Shown one piece after another: positions 8,293-17,837 of a stretch of DNA of 64,000 nucleotides. The translations under genes and the position numbers were made by a program. Origin of the DNA: Flavilitoribacter nigricans DSM 23189 = NBRC 102662 (GTDB taxonomy: Bacteria; Bacteroidota; Bacteroidia; Chitinophagales; Saprospiraceae); assembly GCF_002646595.1 (NCBI RefSeq), contig NZ_PDUD01000028.1, positions 124,001-188,000 on the forward strand, in the 5' to 3' direction. The notes under the pieces were generated by a model. It saw nothing but the letters and a program-made list of their open reading frames with translations, was not told the DNA's origin and made no database searches. Positions within the stretch are counted from its first letter, which is position 1. Every line of letters begins with the position of its first letter.

Positions 8293-8913
8293 ATGTTGGA
8301 ACTTATCGAAAAAGTAAGCCATCAGCTGAAAAAACCACTGCCCGGGCAGGAAGCCCAGTACCGCATGGCCACGGCATTTCGCTACAATCGGATGCCCGCG
8401 CCCGCCGGTGCGGTCAAAGCCTCGGTGCTGGCTTTATTTTATCCCAAGGGAGACCAATGGCACATCGTATTGATCGAACGGGCCTCGCGCTACGTGCAGG
8501 ACCGGCACCGCGGGCAGATCAGCTTTCCCGGTGGACGCTTCGAGCCCAGTGATCCCTCGCTGGAATACACTGCGCTGCGGGAAGCCGAAGAAGAGATCGG
8601 TATCGATGCGGGGAAAGTGGAAGTACTGGGGCAGTTAACCGAACTTTATATCCCCGTCAGTAATTTTCTGGTATACCCCTACGTGGCCTATACCGACGAA
8701 TATCCCACCTTTACACCCCAACCCTCGGAGGTCGCCAATATCCTTGAAGTACCCTTCGACCATTTCCTTTCGGATCAGAATGTCCGGACCATGGACATGA
8801 CCGTCCGGGAAAACATCCGTCTCAAAGATGTGCCGTACTTCGACATTAGCGGCAAAGTGCTCTGGGGAGCTACCGCGATGATGATGAGCGAACTGCTGGC
8901 TCTGGTGGAGTAA
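8293..8913 (+). CDS. CoA pyrophosphatase (Nudix hydrolase, NudL/NUDT7-like)
   Basis: A 206-residue Nudix protein. The Nudix box runs GGRFEPSDPSLEYTALREAE then EEIG, and just before it is the CoA-family signature RASRYVQDRHRGQISFPGG (general form LxxRSxxLRxHxGQxxFPGG). These enzymes cut CoA and its acyl or oxidised forms to 3',5'-ADP and 4'-phosphopantetheine. It is cytoplasmic. The start ATG is 10 bases after the siroheme gene stop, so the two are probably one transcript with no obvious functional link. Confidence 0.9.
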   Translation: MLELIEKVSHQLKKPLPGQEAQYRMATAFRYNRMPAPAGAVKASVLALFYPKGDQWHIVLIERASRYVQDRHRGQISFPGGRFEPSDPSLEYTALREAEEEIGIDAGKVEVLGQLTELYIPVSNFLVYPYVAYTDEYPTFTPQPSEVANILEVPFDHFLSDQNVRTMDMTVRENIRLKDVPYFDISGKVLWGATAMMMSELLALVE

Positions 8914-8960
8914 ACCGCCGAACCAAATATTTGTTATTATCGTTCTAACAGAAAACCAAT

Positions 8961-9791
8961 ATGAAAAAATTACTCTTGCCGTTTGCGGCATTTCTTTTTT
9001 TATTTGCCTCCTGTAGTCCCAAAATGGGAGAAGAGAGCAGTTCCGAAACCGACATGAGCTCAAATGAACCGGCCAGCACCGTCGAACCCGAAGGTTCGAT
9101 GAACGACAACTGGGTTGCCAAGAGTCAGGCGGGCGTCGATTTTATCGCCACCGGCAACGAACCGTTCTGGTCCGTGGAGATCGATTTCGAAAAGATGATG
9201 ACCTTCAATACCATGGAGGAACCCAATAAAATGAGTACGCCGGTCCCCAATCCGGTGCGTCCGCAGGATGTCAACGCGATCAGCTACCGGGCAAATACCG
9301 AAAAGGGTAATCTCTACGTCACGATCTTCAAGGAAAAATGTATGGACTCTATGTCCGGGCTGGAATCGCCGTACAAAGTAACGGTATCCATGAAACCCGG
9401 CGATAGTGACGAGTACGAAGAATTCACGGGATGCGGACGTTATCTGGGCAATTACCGGCTGAATGACATCTGGGCGCTGACCGAAATGGACGGTGAGTCT
9501 GTTGCTCCGGGAGATTTCCCCAATGGCGTACCGACCCTGGACCTGCAATTGAAGCAGGGCAAGGTATTCGGTCACTCCGGCTGCAACCGCATGAACGGCA
9601 AGATCACCATGGGGGACGATTCCGTGACTTTCGGTCCGCTGACCAGTACAAAAATGGCCTGCCCCGCTATGCAGTTTGAGACCAGATATCTGGCTGCGCT
9701 TTCGGGCAATACCCTAACCTATGAACTGGATGGCCTGAAATTGCATTTACAAGGTAAGGAACATACATTGACATTTAAGAAAGTGGATTAA
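8961..9791 (+). CDS. Lipoprotein with COG3650-like and META (HslJ-like) domains
   Basis: A 276-residue lipoprotein: signal peptide with Cys18 in FLFLFASC. An acidic linker leads to a domain starting FIATGNEPFWSVEI, characteristic of COG3650-type lipoproteins (residues ~55-155). A second domain from about residue 170 (LNDIWALTEMDGE, then GHSGCNRMNGK and LTSTKMACP) is a META domain as in the heat-shock protein HslJ. Probably outer-membrane or periplasmic. Function is unknown beyond a link of such domains with envelope stress or inhibitor resistance. Confidence 0.85.
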   Translation: MKKLLLPFAAFLFLFASCSPKMGEESSSETDMSSNEPASTVEPEGSMNDNWVAKSQAGVDFIATGNEPFWSVEIDFEKMMTFNTMEEPNKMSTPVPNPVRPQDVNAISYRANTEKGNLYVTIFKEKCMDSMSGLESPYKVTVSMKPGDSDEYEEFTGCGRYLGNYRLNDIWALTEMDGESVAPGDFPNGVPTLDLQLKQGKVFGHSGCNRMNGKITMGDDSVTFGPLTSTKMACPAMQFETRYLAALSGNTLTYELDGLKLHLQGKEHTLTFKKVD

Positions 9792-9802
9792 ATCCGGGAA
9801 AA

Positions 9803-9834
9803 GGGAAGCTGGGAGCAACAAAATCTCCCAACTT
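9803..9834. repeat. Inverted repeat before mfd (AAGCTGGGAG family)
   Basis: AAGCTGGGAG (9806-9815) pairs with CTCCCAACTT (9825-9834) at 9 of 10 positions, with a 9-base loop. It may end the META-lipoprotein transcript, though no T run follows. The motif resembles the hairpins near 4352 and 34635. Confidence 0.45.
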
Positions 9835-9880
9835 TGCAGGATATTTGCCTCCTGACTTCCCAATACAATCAACGTATTCA

Positions 9881-12800
9881 TTGGAAAATTTGAAACGGCT
9901 GCTGGAAGCATACCAGCAAGCCCCACGTGTAAAGGAAATAAACGACAGTTTAAAAACAGAAACACCGGCACGTTTACAATTGCTAGGTTTGCGCGGTGCC
10001 ATGGAGTGCTTTGTCCTGGCCGGAAGCTACCGGGCCGAAAGACGACACCATCTGTTTATCGGCCTGGATAAAGAAGATGCCGCCTACATTCAGAATACGC
10101 TGGCCGGACTGCTCGAAAATAAAACCATCCATTTTCTACCGGATTCCTTCAAAAGGCCGCGATATTTTGAAGTGCTGGACAGCAACAACGTGCTGCAGCG
10201 CACGGAGGCCGTCAACCGGCTGACGCATTCCAAAGCGACCGGCGAGATCGTGGTCACCTATCCGGAAGCGCTGTTCGAAAAGGTAGTGGCTCCGGAGATC
10301 CTTTCCTCCAACCGGATGGACATCAATGTGGGGGAACAACTGGATGTAAATACCCTGATCGATGTTCTGGTGGAATACGGTTTCAACCGGGAGGATTTTG
10401 TATACGAACCCGGTCAGTTCTCCGTAAGGGGCGGCATCGTTGATATCTATTCCTACGGAAATGATTATCCCTACCGGGTGGAGCTTTTTGATGAGGATGT
10501 GGAAAGCATCCGGACCTTCGATCCGCTGACCCAGTTGTCCAAGAAGAACATCAAGCAACTTTCCATTGTACCCAATATTAATACCCGTTTCAGCCAGGAT
10601 CAGAAAGTATCTATCTTTCAGGTATTGCCGCCGGATACGGTAGTCTGGATCAAGGATTTTCAATTACTTCTGGACCGGCTGCAGCAGTGTTTTGAAAAGG
10701 CAGAGGAATTTGCCCGTACCATTTCGTCCCTGGACGAGAGCGAACTGGCGGAGATCTTCCGCGACCGGGCTTTTATCCGACCGGGTGAAGTGATCGGGGA
10801 TGTAGAGCAGTACTCCATTTTGTGTATGGCCGAATCCGGTCAGCCGATCCCTTTTGATCAGCAGATCCGGTTCAACGGGAAACCGCAGCCGAGTTTCAAC
10901 CGGAATTTCAACCTGCTCATCGAGAATCTGAAAGCCAACAATGGCGACCGGATCGAGAATTACATCTTCACGGATAATCCCAAGCAGATCGAACGTTTTT
11001 ATTCGATCTTCGAGGATCTAGAAACCCAGGTGCCCTTTCACCCCGTGATCAAAGCTATCCATCAGGGTTTTATTGATGAGGATCTGCGGATCGCCTGCTA
11101 TACGGATCACCAGATTTTTGAACGTTTTCACCGGTATAAGCTGCGGCAGGGTTTCACCCGCGACCAGGCGGTCAATCTGCGCATGCTGCGCGAGTTGCAA
11201 CGCGGTGATTTCGTCACCCATATCGACCACGGTGTCGGACGTTTCTCCGGTCTCGAAAAAATCAATATCAACGGCCACATTCAGGAATCCGTCCGGCTGA
11301 TCTACCAGAATAACGATATCCTATACGTCAGCATCAATGCGCTGCACAAACTTTCCAAACACGTCGGCAAGGAGGGCACACCGCCCAAGCTGAGTAAACT
11401 GGGATCGGACGCCTGGCAAAACCTCAAGCGCCGCACCAAGAAGAAAGTTAAAGATATTGCCGGCGAGCTCATCAAACTCTACGCCCAGCGTAAGGCGTCC
11501 GAGGGTTTTGCTTTCCCGCCGGACGGCTATCTGCAAAACGAACTGGAATCGAGCTTCATTTACGAAGACACGCCCGATCAGCTCACCGCTACCCAGGATG
11601 TCAAAGAAGATATGACCAAAACCTACCCCATGGACCGGCTCATTTGCGGGGATGTAGGTTTTGGGAAAACGGAGATCGCCATCCGGGCGGCCTTCAAAGC
11701 GGTAGTCGGCGGCAAACAGGTAGCGGTACTGGTACCGACCACCATCCTCGCCCTGCAACACTACCGTACTTTTCAGGATAGGCTCAATGAGTTCGGCGTG
11801 ACTGTTGACTACGTCAATCGCTTCCGCACCGCGGCCGAACGCCGCGAGATCTTCAAACAACTGAAGGAAGGTAAGATCGATATCGTGATCGGCACCCACG
11901 GCCTGCTGAACAAGGAAGTAGGCTTCAAAGACCTGGGTTTACTGGTGATCGACGAAGAACAGAAATTTGGCGTTGCTGCGAAAGAAAAATTGCGCAGATT
12001 CAAGGTCAATGTAGATACCCTGACGCTGACCGCTACCCCGATCCCACGGACACTGCAGTTCAGTCTGATGTCGGCCCGGGATCTTTCCATTCTGCGTACA
12101 CCACCGCCCAACCGGCAGCCCATCCACACGGAGGTGCGGATCTTCAGCGAAGAACTGATCCGGGAAGCCATCTATTACGAGGTCAACCGCGGCGGACAGG
12201 TATTTTTTGTGCACAATCGCGTCAAAACCCTGCCGGATATTGCCGCCATGGTGCAGCGTCTGTGTCCGGATGTGGACATTGCCGCTGCGCACGGTCAGAT
12301 GGAACCCAAAAAGCTGGAAAAAACCCTGCTGGATTTCATCGACCGGCAATACGATGTGCTGATCTGTACCAACATCATTGAGACCGGTCTGGATATCGCC
12401 AACGCCAATACTATGATCATCAATAATGCCCACCAGTTCGGGATGTCCGACCTGCACCAGTTGCGGGGACGGGTGGGCCGCTCTAATAAAAAGGCATTCT
12501 GTTATCTGTTTAGCCCACCTTTGTCCGTGATCAGTTCGGATGCCCGCAAGCGCCTGCGTACGCTGGAAGAATTCTCCGAATTGGGTAGCGGGTTCGATAT
12601 TGCCATGCGCGACCTGGATATCCGCGGCGCGGGTAATATGCTGGGCGCCGAGCAAAGTGGTTTTATCACCGATATCGGTTATGCGACCTACCAGAAGATC
12701 CTCGAAGAGGCGATTCAGGAACTGAAAGAGAACGAGTTTAAAGACCTGTTCCAGGAAGATCTGGAGAAAAATCACGACTATGTCCGCGACGTGCAGATCG

Positions 12801-13246
12801 AAACGGATGTGGAAATGCTCATTCCGGATGACTATGTCAGCAATATCCAGGAACGACTTAACCTCTACACCAAACTGGATGATCTGGAGCGCGAAGATGA
12901 ACTGGAAGCTTTTGAAAATGAACTGCGCGATCGTTTCGGTAAAGTACCGCCCCAGGTAAAAGAGCTGTTCCAGGGCCTGAAGTTGCGCTGGGTTTGCCGC
13001 GACCTGGGCTTTGATCGCCTTATCCTCAAACGCAACAAGCTGCGGTGCTACTTTGTGGAGAATGCCCAGTCGCCCTACTACGAAAGCAAGCGCTTCGGCG
13101 ATATCGTGCGACTGGTAGGAAAAGAGGGGAAAAAGCTGGGACTGAGCCTAAAACAGTCCCACAATCGCCTCATCCTGATCAAGGAAGGGGTGCGTACCCT
13201 GAGCCAGGCCAACCAGGTATTGGATAAGTTGCTGGAGCGGGTGTAG
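9881..13246 (+). CDS. mfd: Transcription-repair coupling factor
   Basis: About 1121 residues. Mfd removes RNA polymerase stalled at DNA damage and recruits UvrA. The N-terminal UvrB-like module (~1-370) is followed by the RNA-polymerase-interaction domain (RGDFVTHIDHGVGRFSGL), the translocase with Walker A GDVGFGKTEIA and DEEQ box, RecG-like helicase motifs (LTATPIPRTLQFSLMS, GRVGRSNKKAFCYL) and the C-terminal TRCF domain. No ATG lies near the 5' end. TTG codons at 9845 and 9881 are both in frame; I prefer 9881 because homology-like sequence begins with LENLKRLLEAY and 9845-9880 sits close to a hairpin. The exact start is uncertain. Confidence 0.95.
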   Translation: MENLKRLLEAYQQAPRVKEINDSLKTETPARLQLLGLRGAMECFVLAGSYRAERRHHLFIGLDKEDAAYIQNTLAGLLENKTIHFLPDSFKRPRYFEVLDSNNVLQRTEAVNRLTHSKATGEIVVTYPEALFEKVVAPEILSSNRMDINVGEQLDVNTLIDVLVEYGFNREDFVYEPGQFSVRGGIVDIYSYGNDYPYRVELFDEDVESIRTFDPLTQLSKKNIKQLSIVPNINTRFSQDQKVSIFQVLPPDTVVWIKDFQLLLDRLQQCFEKAEEFARTISSLDESELAEIFRDRAFIRPGEVIGDVEQYSILCMAESGQPIPFDQQIRFNGKPQPSFNRNFNLLIENLKANNGDRIENYIFTDNPKQIERFYSIFEDLETQVPFHPVIKAIHQGFIDEDLRIACYTDHQIFERFHRYKLRQGFTRDQAVNLRMLRELQRGDFVTHIDHGVGRFSGLEKININGHIQESVRLIYQNNDILYVSINALHKLSKHVGKEGTPPKLSKLGSDAWQNLKRRTKKKVKDIAGELIKLYAQRKASEGFAFPPDGYLQNELESSFIYEDTPDQLTATQDVKEDMTKTYPMDRLICGDVGFGKTEIAIRAAFKAVVGGKQVAVLVPTTILALQHYRTFQDRLNEFGVTVDYVNRFRTAAERREIFKQLKEGKIDIVIGTHGLLNKEVGFKDLGLLVIDEEQKFGVAAKEKLRRFKVNVDTLTLTATPIPRTLQFSLMSARDLSILRTPPPNRQPIHTEVRIFSEELIREAIYYEVNRGGQVFFVHNRVKTLPDIAAMVQRLCPDVDIAAAHGQMEPKKLEKTLLDFIDRQYDVLICTNIIETGLDIANANTMIINNAHQFGMSDLHQLRGRVGRSNKKAFCYLFSPPLSVISSDARKRLRTLEEFSELGSGFDIAMRDLDIRGAGNMLGAEQSGFITDIGYATYQKILEEAIQELKENEFKDLFQEDLEKNHDYVRDVQIETDVEMLIPDDYVSNIQERLNLYTKLDDLEREDELEAFENELRDRFGKVPPQVKELFQGLKLRWVCRDLGFDRLILKRNKLRCYFVENAQSPYYESKRFGDIVRLVGKEGKKLGLSLKQSHNRLILIKEGVRTLSQANQVLDKLLERV

Positions 13247-13523
13247 TGGTTAACTGCACGTGCTACGCGATCGGGTGCTTCGACAATAAAATGCGCTTAA
13301 AATTGCATCTCCCCTAAAAAAGTCCGAACTTAAGTGAAATGACAGCCACTGCTGCATGTCTGACAAGAACCAGTTATAGAAACATTGCCGCTAAATAAAT
13401 TAGGTGGAACCGGGATTTGATCCCGTTTCACTTCAATTTTCCCTAACGAATCTTTAGGTAGGTACCCAGTCAATCTACTTTTAAAAAGGCATACTTTATT
13501 TTTAAACTAAACTCCATTTTACC

Positions 13524-14402
13524 ATGAAAACATTTAAATCAATTCTGTTTTCCCCTTTTTTCCTTGCTTTTTTTCTCATTTTATTCTCCTGCGATAACGA
13601 TGATGATACTTCTCCCGGAACGGAACCGCCCGAGCTTACGCCTACCTTAGCTACTTCCAGCAGTGAAATATTATCTCTGGCCGAGTCCGTTAAGGAACCT
13701 ATTGGAATTAAGGCACTCGACATTTACGAGGAACGAAAGGCCCAATCGTTTGACGATAATGTGAGATACAGCAATAACTGGATCCAGAGTCAAATTGACT
13801 TTTACGATTCGGTTTCAGGTGAGAATAAGGGTTATTCCGAATACATTGAAGAAATGATCGAAGGCGGCGGGCCGGAAAAAAGCCTGGGCATGCGTGGCTG
13901 GTTAAATGATCCCGACAATGTAGCCTTTTGGGATAATGCCGTTCAGCAAAGTATCGGGGATGATGGTTATGCCATGCTGATATCTTTAAATGGTGCGTTC
14001 CAACCCGAAGTCAGTTCCCAGTTTCGATTAATTTACGGAGGTACCCGTTTATTCCACGACCAGGAAGACCGCCTGTCAATAAATGGTTCGTTTTTTGAAA
14101 ACATCGAACTTACCAATAAATTTGGCGAGTTTCCGGATAACCCTTCCAATGAGGATTTCTTCAGAGTGATTAATGGTCTAAGCCACAAGATTCGGTTGCA
14201 GGTATTTCAGCTATATACCGATTACCGGAATGGGAATCTCTCAGAGGAAACTATCCGTAGATTTAACCGTGCTTACGCGGTGGTAGGAGGTTGTGCTACC
14301 GCTAACACAGACGCCGCAGATAATTTACCTAAAGCCCAGCGGTATCTTAGCGGGCTGAATTTCTTCGCCCAGGAGTTAACGGAAATGGGCTATACCATTT
14401 GA
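13524..14402 (+). CDS. Lipoprotein of unknown function
   Basis: A 292-residue protein with a long lipoprotein signal (hydrophobic to LILFSC, Cys23) followed by an Asp/Pro/Thr-rich linker (DNDDDTSPGTEPPE). I do not recognise a domain in the remainder, which looks mainly alpha-helical. The DNA is visibly richer in A and T than its neighbours mfd and the glycosidase, which could mean recent acquisition or relaxed constraint. It stands alone: 277 bases after mfd, with a hairpin after its stop. Likely anchored in the envelope. Confidence 0.75.
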   Translation: MKTFKSILFSPFFLAFFLILFSCDNDDDTSPGTEPPELTPTLATSSSEILSLAESVKEPIGIKALDIYEERKAQSFDDNVRYSNNWIQSQIDFYDSVSGENKGYSEYIEEMIEGGGPEKSLGMRGWLNDPDNVAFWDNAVQQSIGDDGYAMLISLNGAFQPEVSSQFRLIYGGTRLFHDQEDRLSINGSFFENIELTNKFGEFPDNPSNEDFFRVINGLSHKIRLQVFQLYTDYRNGNLSEETIRRFNRAYAVVGGCATANTDAADNLPKAQRYLSGLNFFAQELTEMGYTI

Positions 14403-14413
14403 TCTTTGCCGGG

Positions 14414-14448
14414 ACGTAGAGCAAGTTTTTGTCGGAATTGCTCTACGT
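14414..14448 (+). terminator. Hairpin after the orphan lipoprotein gene
   Basis: A perfect 11-bp stem, ACGTAGAGCAA (14414-14424) with TTGCTCTACGT (14438-14448), 13-base loop, starting 11 bases after the stop. The following bases are only moderately T-rich (TCTACCTATTTA), so termination may be partial. Confidence 0.6.
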
Positions 14449-14613
14449 TCTACCTATTTATTGAGTGCGGTCCCTGTTAGATCTTCTTTACTCACAACTC
14501 CGGGAAAAAGCACAGACCCCACCAGATACCCCAACCAGCCCAAAGCAACATTTGCGATCCATTCCCTGTTTCGCAGGTAACGCCTGTTTAATTTACAATT
14601 GTTACCGATCTTA

Positions 14614-16821
14614 ATGAGCTCTTCTTCCGAAACGAAAACATTATTTTCCTCCGATGCCTTCACCCTCTATTCCGACCGGATCGTGCAGGGCAGATATTCC
14701 GCCAGGGCAATTGCCCCCGACCATCTGGTTTCCAATTATCCCAGTCGCGAGATCGAATTACTGGATGATCACGATCAGGATTCGGAAAAAAGCTGGAAAC
14801 TGACGGAAGATCTGTCCCGTTTTCCTCAGTACCGTTCCGACCAGCCACTGGTGGATACCCTTTACCAGCTATCCCTGGAAGAAGCCCATCTGAATATTGA
14901 ACCCGACGGCACTTTTCGCACCGGCGCCGAATGGGGTGGCGTCTGGACGCGCGATATCAGTTACAGCATTCTGCTGGCTTTTGCCTTTCTCGAACCGGAA
15001 GTTTCCAAAACCAGTCTTCGCAAAAAAGTACGGCGGGGTATGATCATTCAGGATACCGGTTCCGGTGGGGCCTGGCCGGTATCTTCCGACCGGACCACCT
15101 GGGTACTGGCGGCCTGGGAGATCTACCAGGTGACCGGTGATGCCGCCTGGTTGGACGAAGTCTACCCCATCATCAAAAATACCCTGGAGGATGATTACAA
15201 AACGCTTTTTGATGCAGCTACCGGCATGTTCTGTGGTGAATCCTCCTTTCTGGACTGGCGGGAACAGACCTACCCGCGCTGGATGTCAAATGCGGATATT
15301 TATACCTCGCTCAATCTGGGTACCAATGTCGTACATTATCAGGCCCACAAAATACTGGCAGCGATGGCAAGGATCAAAGGCGAATCCACCGACGTCTTTT
15401 CCCAACGGGCCGATCTGATCCGGGATGGTATCAACAAATATCTGTGGCAAAAGGACGTGGGCTACTACGGCCAATACCTCTACGGTCGCTCCGACCTGAT
15501 CCGTTCTCCGAGATTTGAGACATTGGGAGAATCGCTGGCGATCCTGTTTGGGGTAGCCGATCAGGCCCAGACCGAAAGCATTATCAATAATGCGCCGCTC
15601 ACTCCTTACGGGCTCAGTTGCATCTATCCGCAAATTCCCAATATTCCGGCCTATCATAATAACGGCATCTGGCCCTTCGTCCAGGCTTACTGGAATCTGG
15701 CAGCCGCCAGGGCCGGCAATTTGTCCGTACTGAACCACGGTCTGGCCAGTATTTACCGGCCGGCAGCCCTATTCCTGACCAATTACGAGAACATGGTCGC
15801 CGAAACGGGGGATTTCCGTGGAACCGAGATCAATTCCCATCGGATGCTGTGGAGCATTGCGGGAAATCTGGCAATGGTATACCGGGTATTTCTGGGTATG
15901 TCTTTTGGGGAAGACGGACTGCATTTTACTCCGGCGGTACCGGAATCCTACGGTGGAGTGCGGACACTCAGCGGCTTTCACTACCGGAATGCCGTGCTGG
16001 ATATCAGCGTCAGCGGCTGGGGGCGGCAGATCAAAACCTTTACTCTGGATGGACAGGAGCAGGACCGGGCTATGGTGCCACCGGACCTTTCCGGCCACCA
16101 TAAGATCACCATTGTATTGGAGGCGGAACCCAAGGAAGGAGCGGAAGCCCGGATCATCGATAATTATTTCAGTTTACCGGCACCCCGGGTCATTCCGACC
16201 GCCAAGTCCATCGAGTGGGAGTCCTTACCGGGAGCTACTCACTATAAGGTCTACAGGAACGGTGAATTCTGGCGGGAAACCAAAGACACCGAAATGGCGG
16301 TCGGCACTCCCGCCTATGCGGTCTATCAGGTAGAAGCGGTTGATGCCCGGGCTTATCCCTCTTTTGCCAGCGAACCGGTCACCTTTGCGAAAGATGTCCG
16401 GATCATTCCTTTGGAAGCATTTGTGGCTGCATCTCCGCTACCGTTTACCGATTTTACCGGAGATGGTTTTGTGGAGGTGTCGCTGGATAAAAACCGCGTG
16501 ATCGATATTCCGGTAGAGATTGAAAAGGCCGGAAATTACCTCCTCGATATCCGTTACGCCAACGGCAGTGGCCCCTGGAATACCGATAACAAATGCGCCA
16601 TTCGCAGTCTGAGTGTGAATGATGCCTACACCGGCGTAATGGTTTTCCCCCAGCGGGGTACGGATGCCTGGTCCGACTGGGGATATTCCAACGTCCGAAA
16701 AATTCAGTTGCAGACCGGTACAAACCAGCTGAAACTCCATTTCGAAGAGTGGAACCACAATATGAATGTAGAGATCAACCGGGCTATGCTGGACCATATT
16801 CGGATCATCGCAATCGATTAA
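14614..16821 (+). CDS. Six-hairpin glycosidase with C-terminal Fn3-like and carbohydrate-binding-like modules
   Basis: A 735-residue protein. Residues ~70-460 show the (alpha/alpha)6 six-hairpin fold of glycogen-debranching and alpha-L-rhamnosidase-like enzymes: GGVWTRDISYSILLAF, AWPVSSDRTTWVLAAWEIY, and GTEINSHRMLWSIAG. A region near 525-570 (SIEWESLPGATHYKVYRNGE) looks like a fibronectin type III module. The last ~115 residues (NYLLDIRYANGSGPWNTDNK) resemble a CBM6/35-type beta-sandwich. The substrate is unknown. The ATG at 14614 is preferred over TTG 14599. No signal peptide precedes it and a stop at 14578 closes the frame upstream, which is strange for an enzyme with exposed binding modules. 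Confidence 0.75.
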   Translation: MSSSSETKTLFSSDAFTLYSDRIVQGRYSARAIAPDHLVSNYPSREIELLDDHDQDSEKSWKLTEDLSRFPQYRSDQPLVDTLYQLSLEEAHLNIEPDGTFRTGAEWGGVWTRDISYSILLAFAFLEPEVSKTSLRKKVRRGMIIQDTGSGGAWPVSSDRTTWVLAAWEIYQVTGDAAWLDEVYPIIKNTLEDDYKTLFDAATGMFCGESSFLDWREQTYPRWMSNADIYTSLNLGTNVVHYQAHKILAAMARIKGESTDVFSQRADLIRDGINKYLWQKDVGYYGQYLYGRSDLIRSPRFETLGESLAILFGVADQAQTESIINNAPLTPYGLSCIYPQIPNIPAYHNNGIWPFVQAYWNLAAARAGNLSVLNHGLASIYRPAALFLTNYENMVAETGDFRGTEINSHRMLWSIAGNLAMVYRVFLGMSFGEDGLHFTPAVPESYGGVRTLSGFHYRNAVLDISVSGWGRQIKTFTLDGQEQDRAMVPPDLSGHHKITIVLEAEPKEGAEARIIDNYFSLPAPRVIPTAKSIEWESLPGATHYKVYRNGEFWRETKDTEMAVGTPAYAVYQVEAVDARAYPSFASEPVTFAKDVRIIPLEAFVAASPLPFTDFTGDGFVEVSLDKNRVIDIPVEIEKAGNYLLDIRYANGSGPWNTDNKCAIRSLSVNDAYTGVMVFPQRGTDAWSDWGYSNVRKIQLQTGTNQLKLHFEEWNHNMNVEINRAMLDHIRIIAID

Positions 16822-16840
16822 TTCTAATAGCCCGACATGT

Positions 16841-16922
16841 ACCTTTTGTCTGATTTGGAGGTATTGGATTTGTTATTGCTATTGAAATTGAATCTTTTAT
16901 ACCCAATAATTTGAGTACCGAA
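16841..16922. repeat. Dispersed ~82-bp intergenic repeat, copy A
   Basis: This stretch aligns with 29217-29300 over its whole length, starting ACCTTTT and ending with AATAATTTGAG plus a few bases. Inner blocks such as ATTGAAATTG and CAATAATTTGAG are identical. Both copies lie just outside genes. See copy B. Confidence 0.6.
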
Positions 16923-16992
16923 AAGCCCAAAGCTCTCAGGGGAGGCTACTAATAACGATTTCAACCTGAAGACAATAAGAACATTCCTGGCA

Positions 16993-17781
16993 CTAATACA
17001 ATTCCTGTATCCCCTCTATGTAATAGGTGGTACGCCCCGCAATTTTGGTCCGCTGTACGATGCCTTCTCCGTTTGGCCCCGGTTCGCCTTCCTTTCGCCA
17101 TTCCCAAAACCAGTTTTCCGGATAGTCTTTGTAGTAGGCATTGCGATTGATCGCTTCCTGCAGGATACGCTGCATCGCCCCGTAAATGTCCAGCTTCTGC
17201 GTTTCGGATAAATTATTCACCCGCGAAGCCGGATGGATGCCGGTCTGATAACAGATCTCATCCGCATACAGATTACCCACGCCGGCGAGGTGGCTCTGAT
17301 TCAGTAAAAAGCCCTTGATGGTAGCCGTTTTGCCTTCGGTCTGTTTCAGAAAATCCGCATCGGTGATCACCAAAGCGTCTTCCCCCAGTTTGATGTCGGC
17401 GATATACCCGGCCAGGTCTTCGATGTACCGGATCTTGGCAAACTTCCGGGGGCAGTCAAAACCCAGATGCCGCCCGTTATCAAAATGAAAAACAAAACGT
17501 TCGTACTTCGTGCGCTCTTCCGGCTCGGAATAGTAATTCAGATCACCGGTCATGCCGAAGTGCAATAGAAGATGCTCGTCATTGTCCATGCGGGCAAAGA
17601 GGTATTTCCCCCGGCGGTAGGTACTGAGAAAGGTCCGACCGGTCATCCGGTCGATAAATTCTTCACCGCTGACATTGCGAATGATCATGGCATCCTGCAC
17701 CTCAACGGACTCGATACGCTGGTGCAGGGAAGTGCCGTCAAAATATTTTTGAAATGTACTTACTTCGGGTAGTTCGGGCAT
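16993..17781 (-). CDS. Fpg/Nei family DNA glycosylase lacking the zinc-finger cysteines
   Basis: A 262-residue base-excision repair glycosylase/AP lyase. The start at 17781 is fixed by MPELPEV, because Pro2 is the catalytic nucleophile and Glu3 the general acid; an upstream ATG at 17826 would bury them. The helix-two-turn-helix is visible as NQSHLAGVGNLYADEI. At the C terminus, where Fpg and Nei usually have a four-Cys zinc finger, the sequence reads GEGIVQRTKIAGRTTYYIEG and has no Cys, although the DNA-contacting QRT...AGRTTYY strand pair is kept. This is the zincless-finger arrangement known from NEIL1 and plant Fpg. The damaged base it prefers cannot be told from sequence. Confidence 0.88.
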   Translation of the reverse strand: MPELPEVSTFQKYFDGTSLHQRIESVEVQDAMIIRNVSGEEFIDRMTGRTFLSTYRRGKYLFARMDNDEHLLLHFGMTGDLNYYSEPEERTKYERFVFHFDNGRHLGFDCPRKFAKIRYIEDLAGYIADIKLGEDALVITDADFLKQTEGKTATIKGFLLNQSHLAGVGNLYADEICYQTGIHPASRVNNLSETQKLDIYGAMQRILQEAINRNAYYKDYPENWFWEWRKEGEPGPNGEGIVQRTKIAGRTTYYIEGIQELY

Positions 17782-17837
17782 CTGGATAATACAGTTAAAA
17801 CAAAATTCTGTAATGGCCGGGGACAAGCCCGTTCATT

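Noticed and set aside
14454-14663. Minus-strand 69-residue frame between the orphan lipoprotein and the glycosidase
   Set aside because: It overlaps the glycosidase start and has no recognisable motif; the region more likely holds a promoter.
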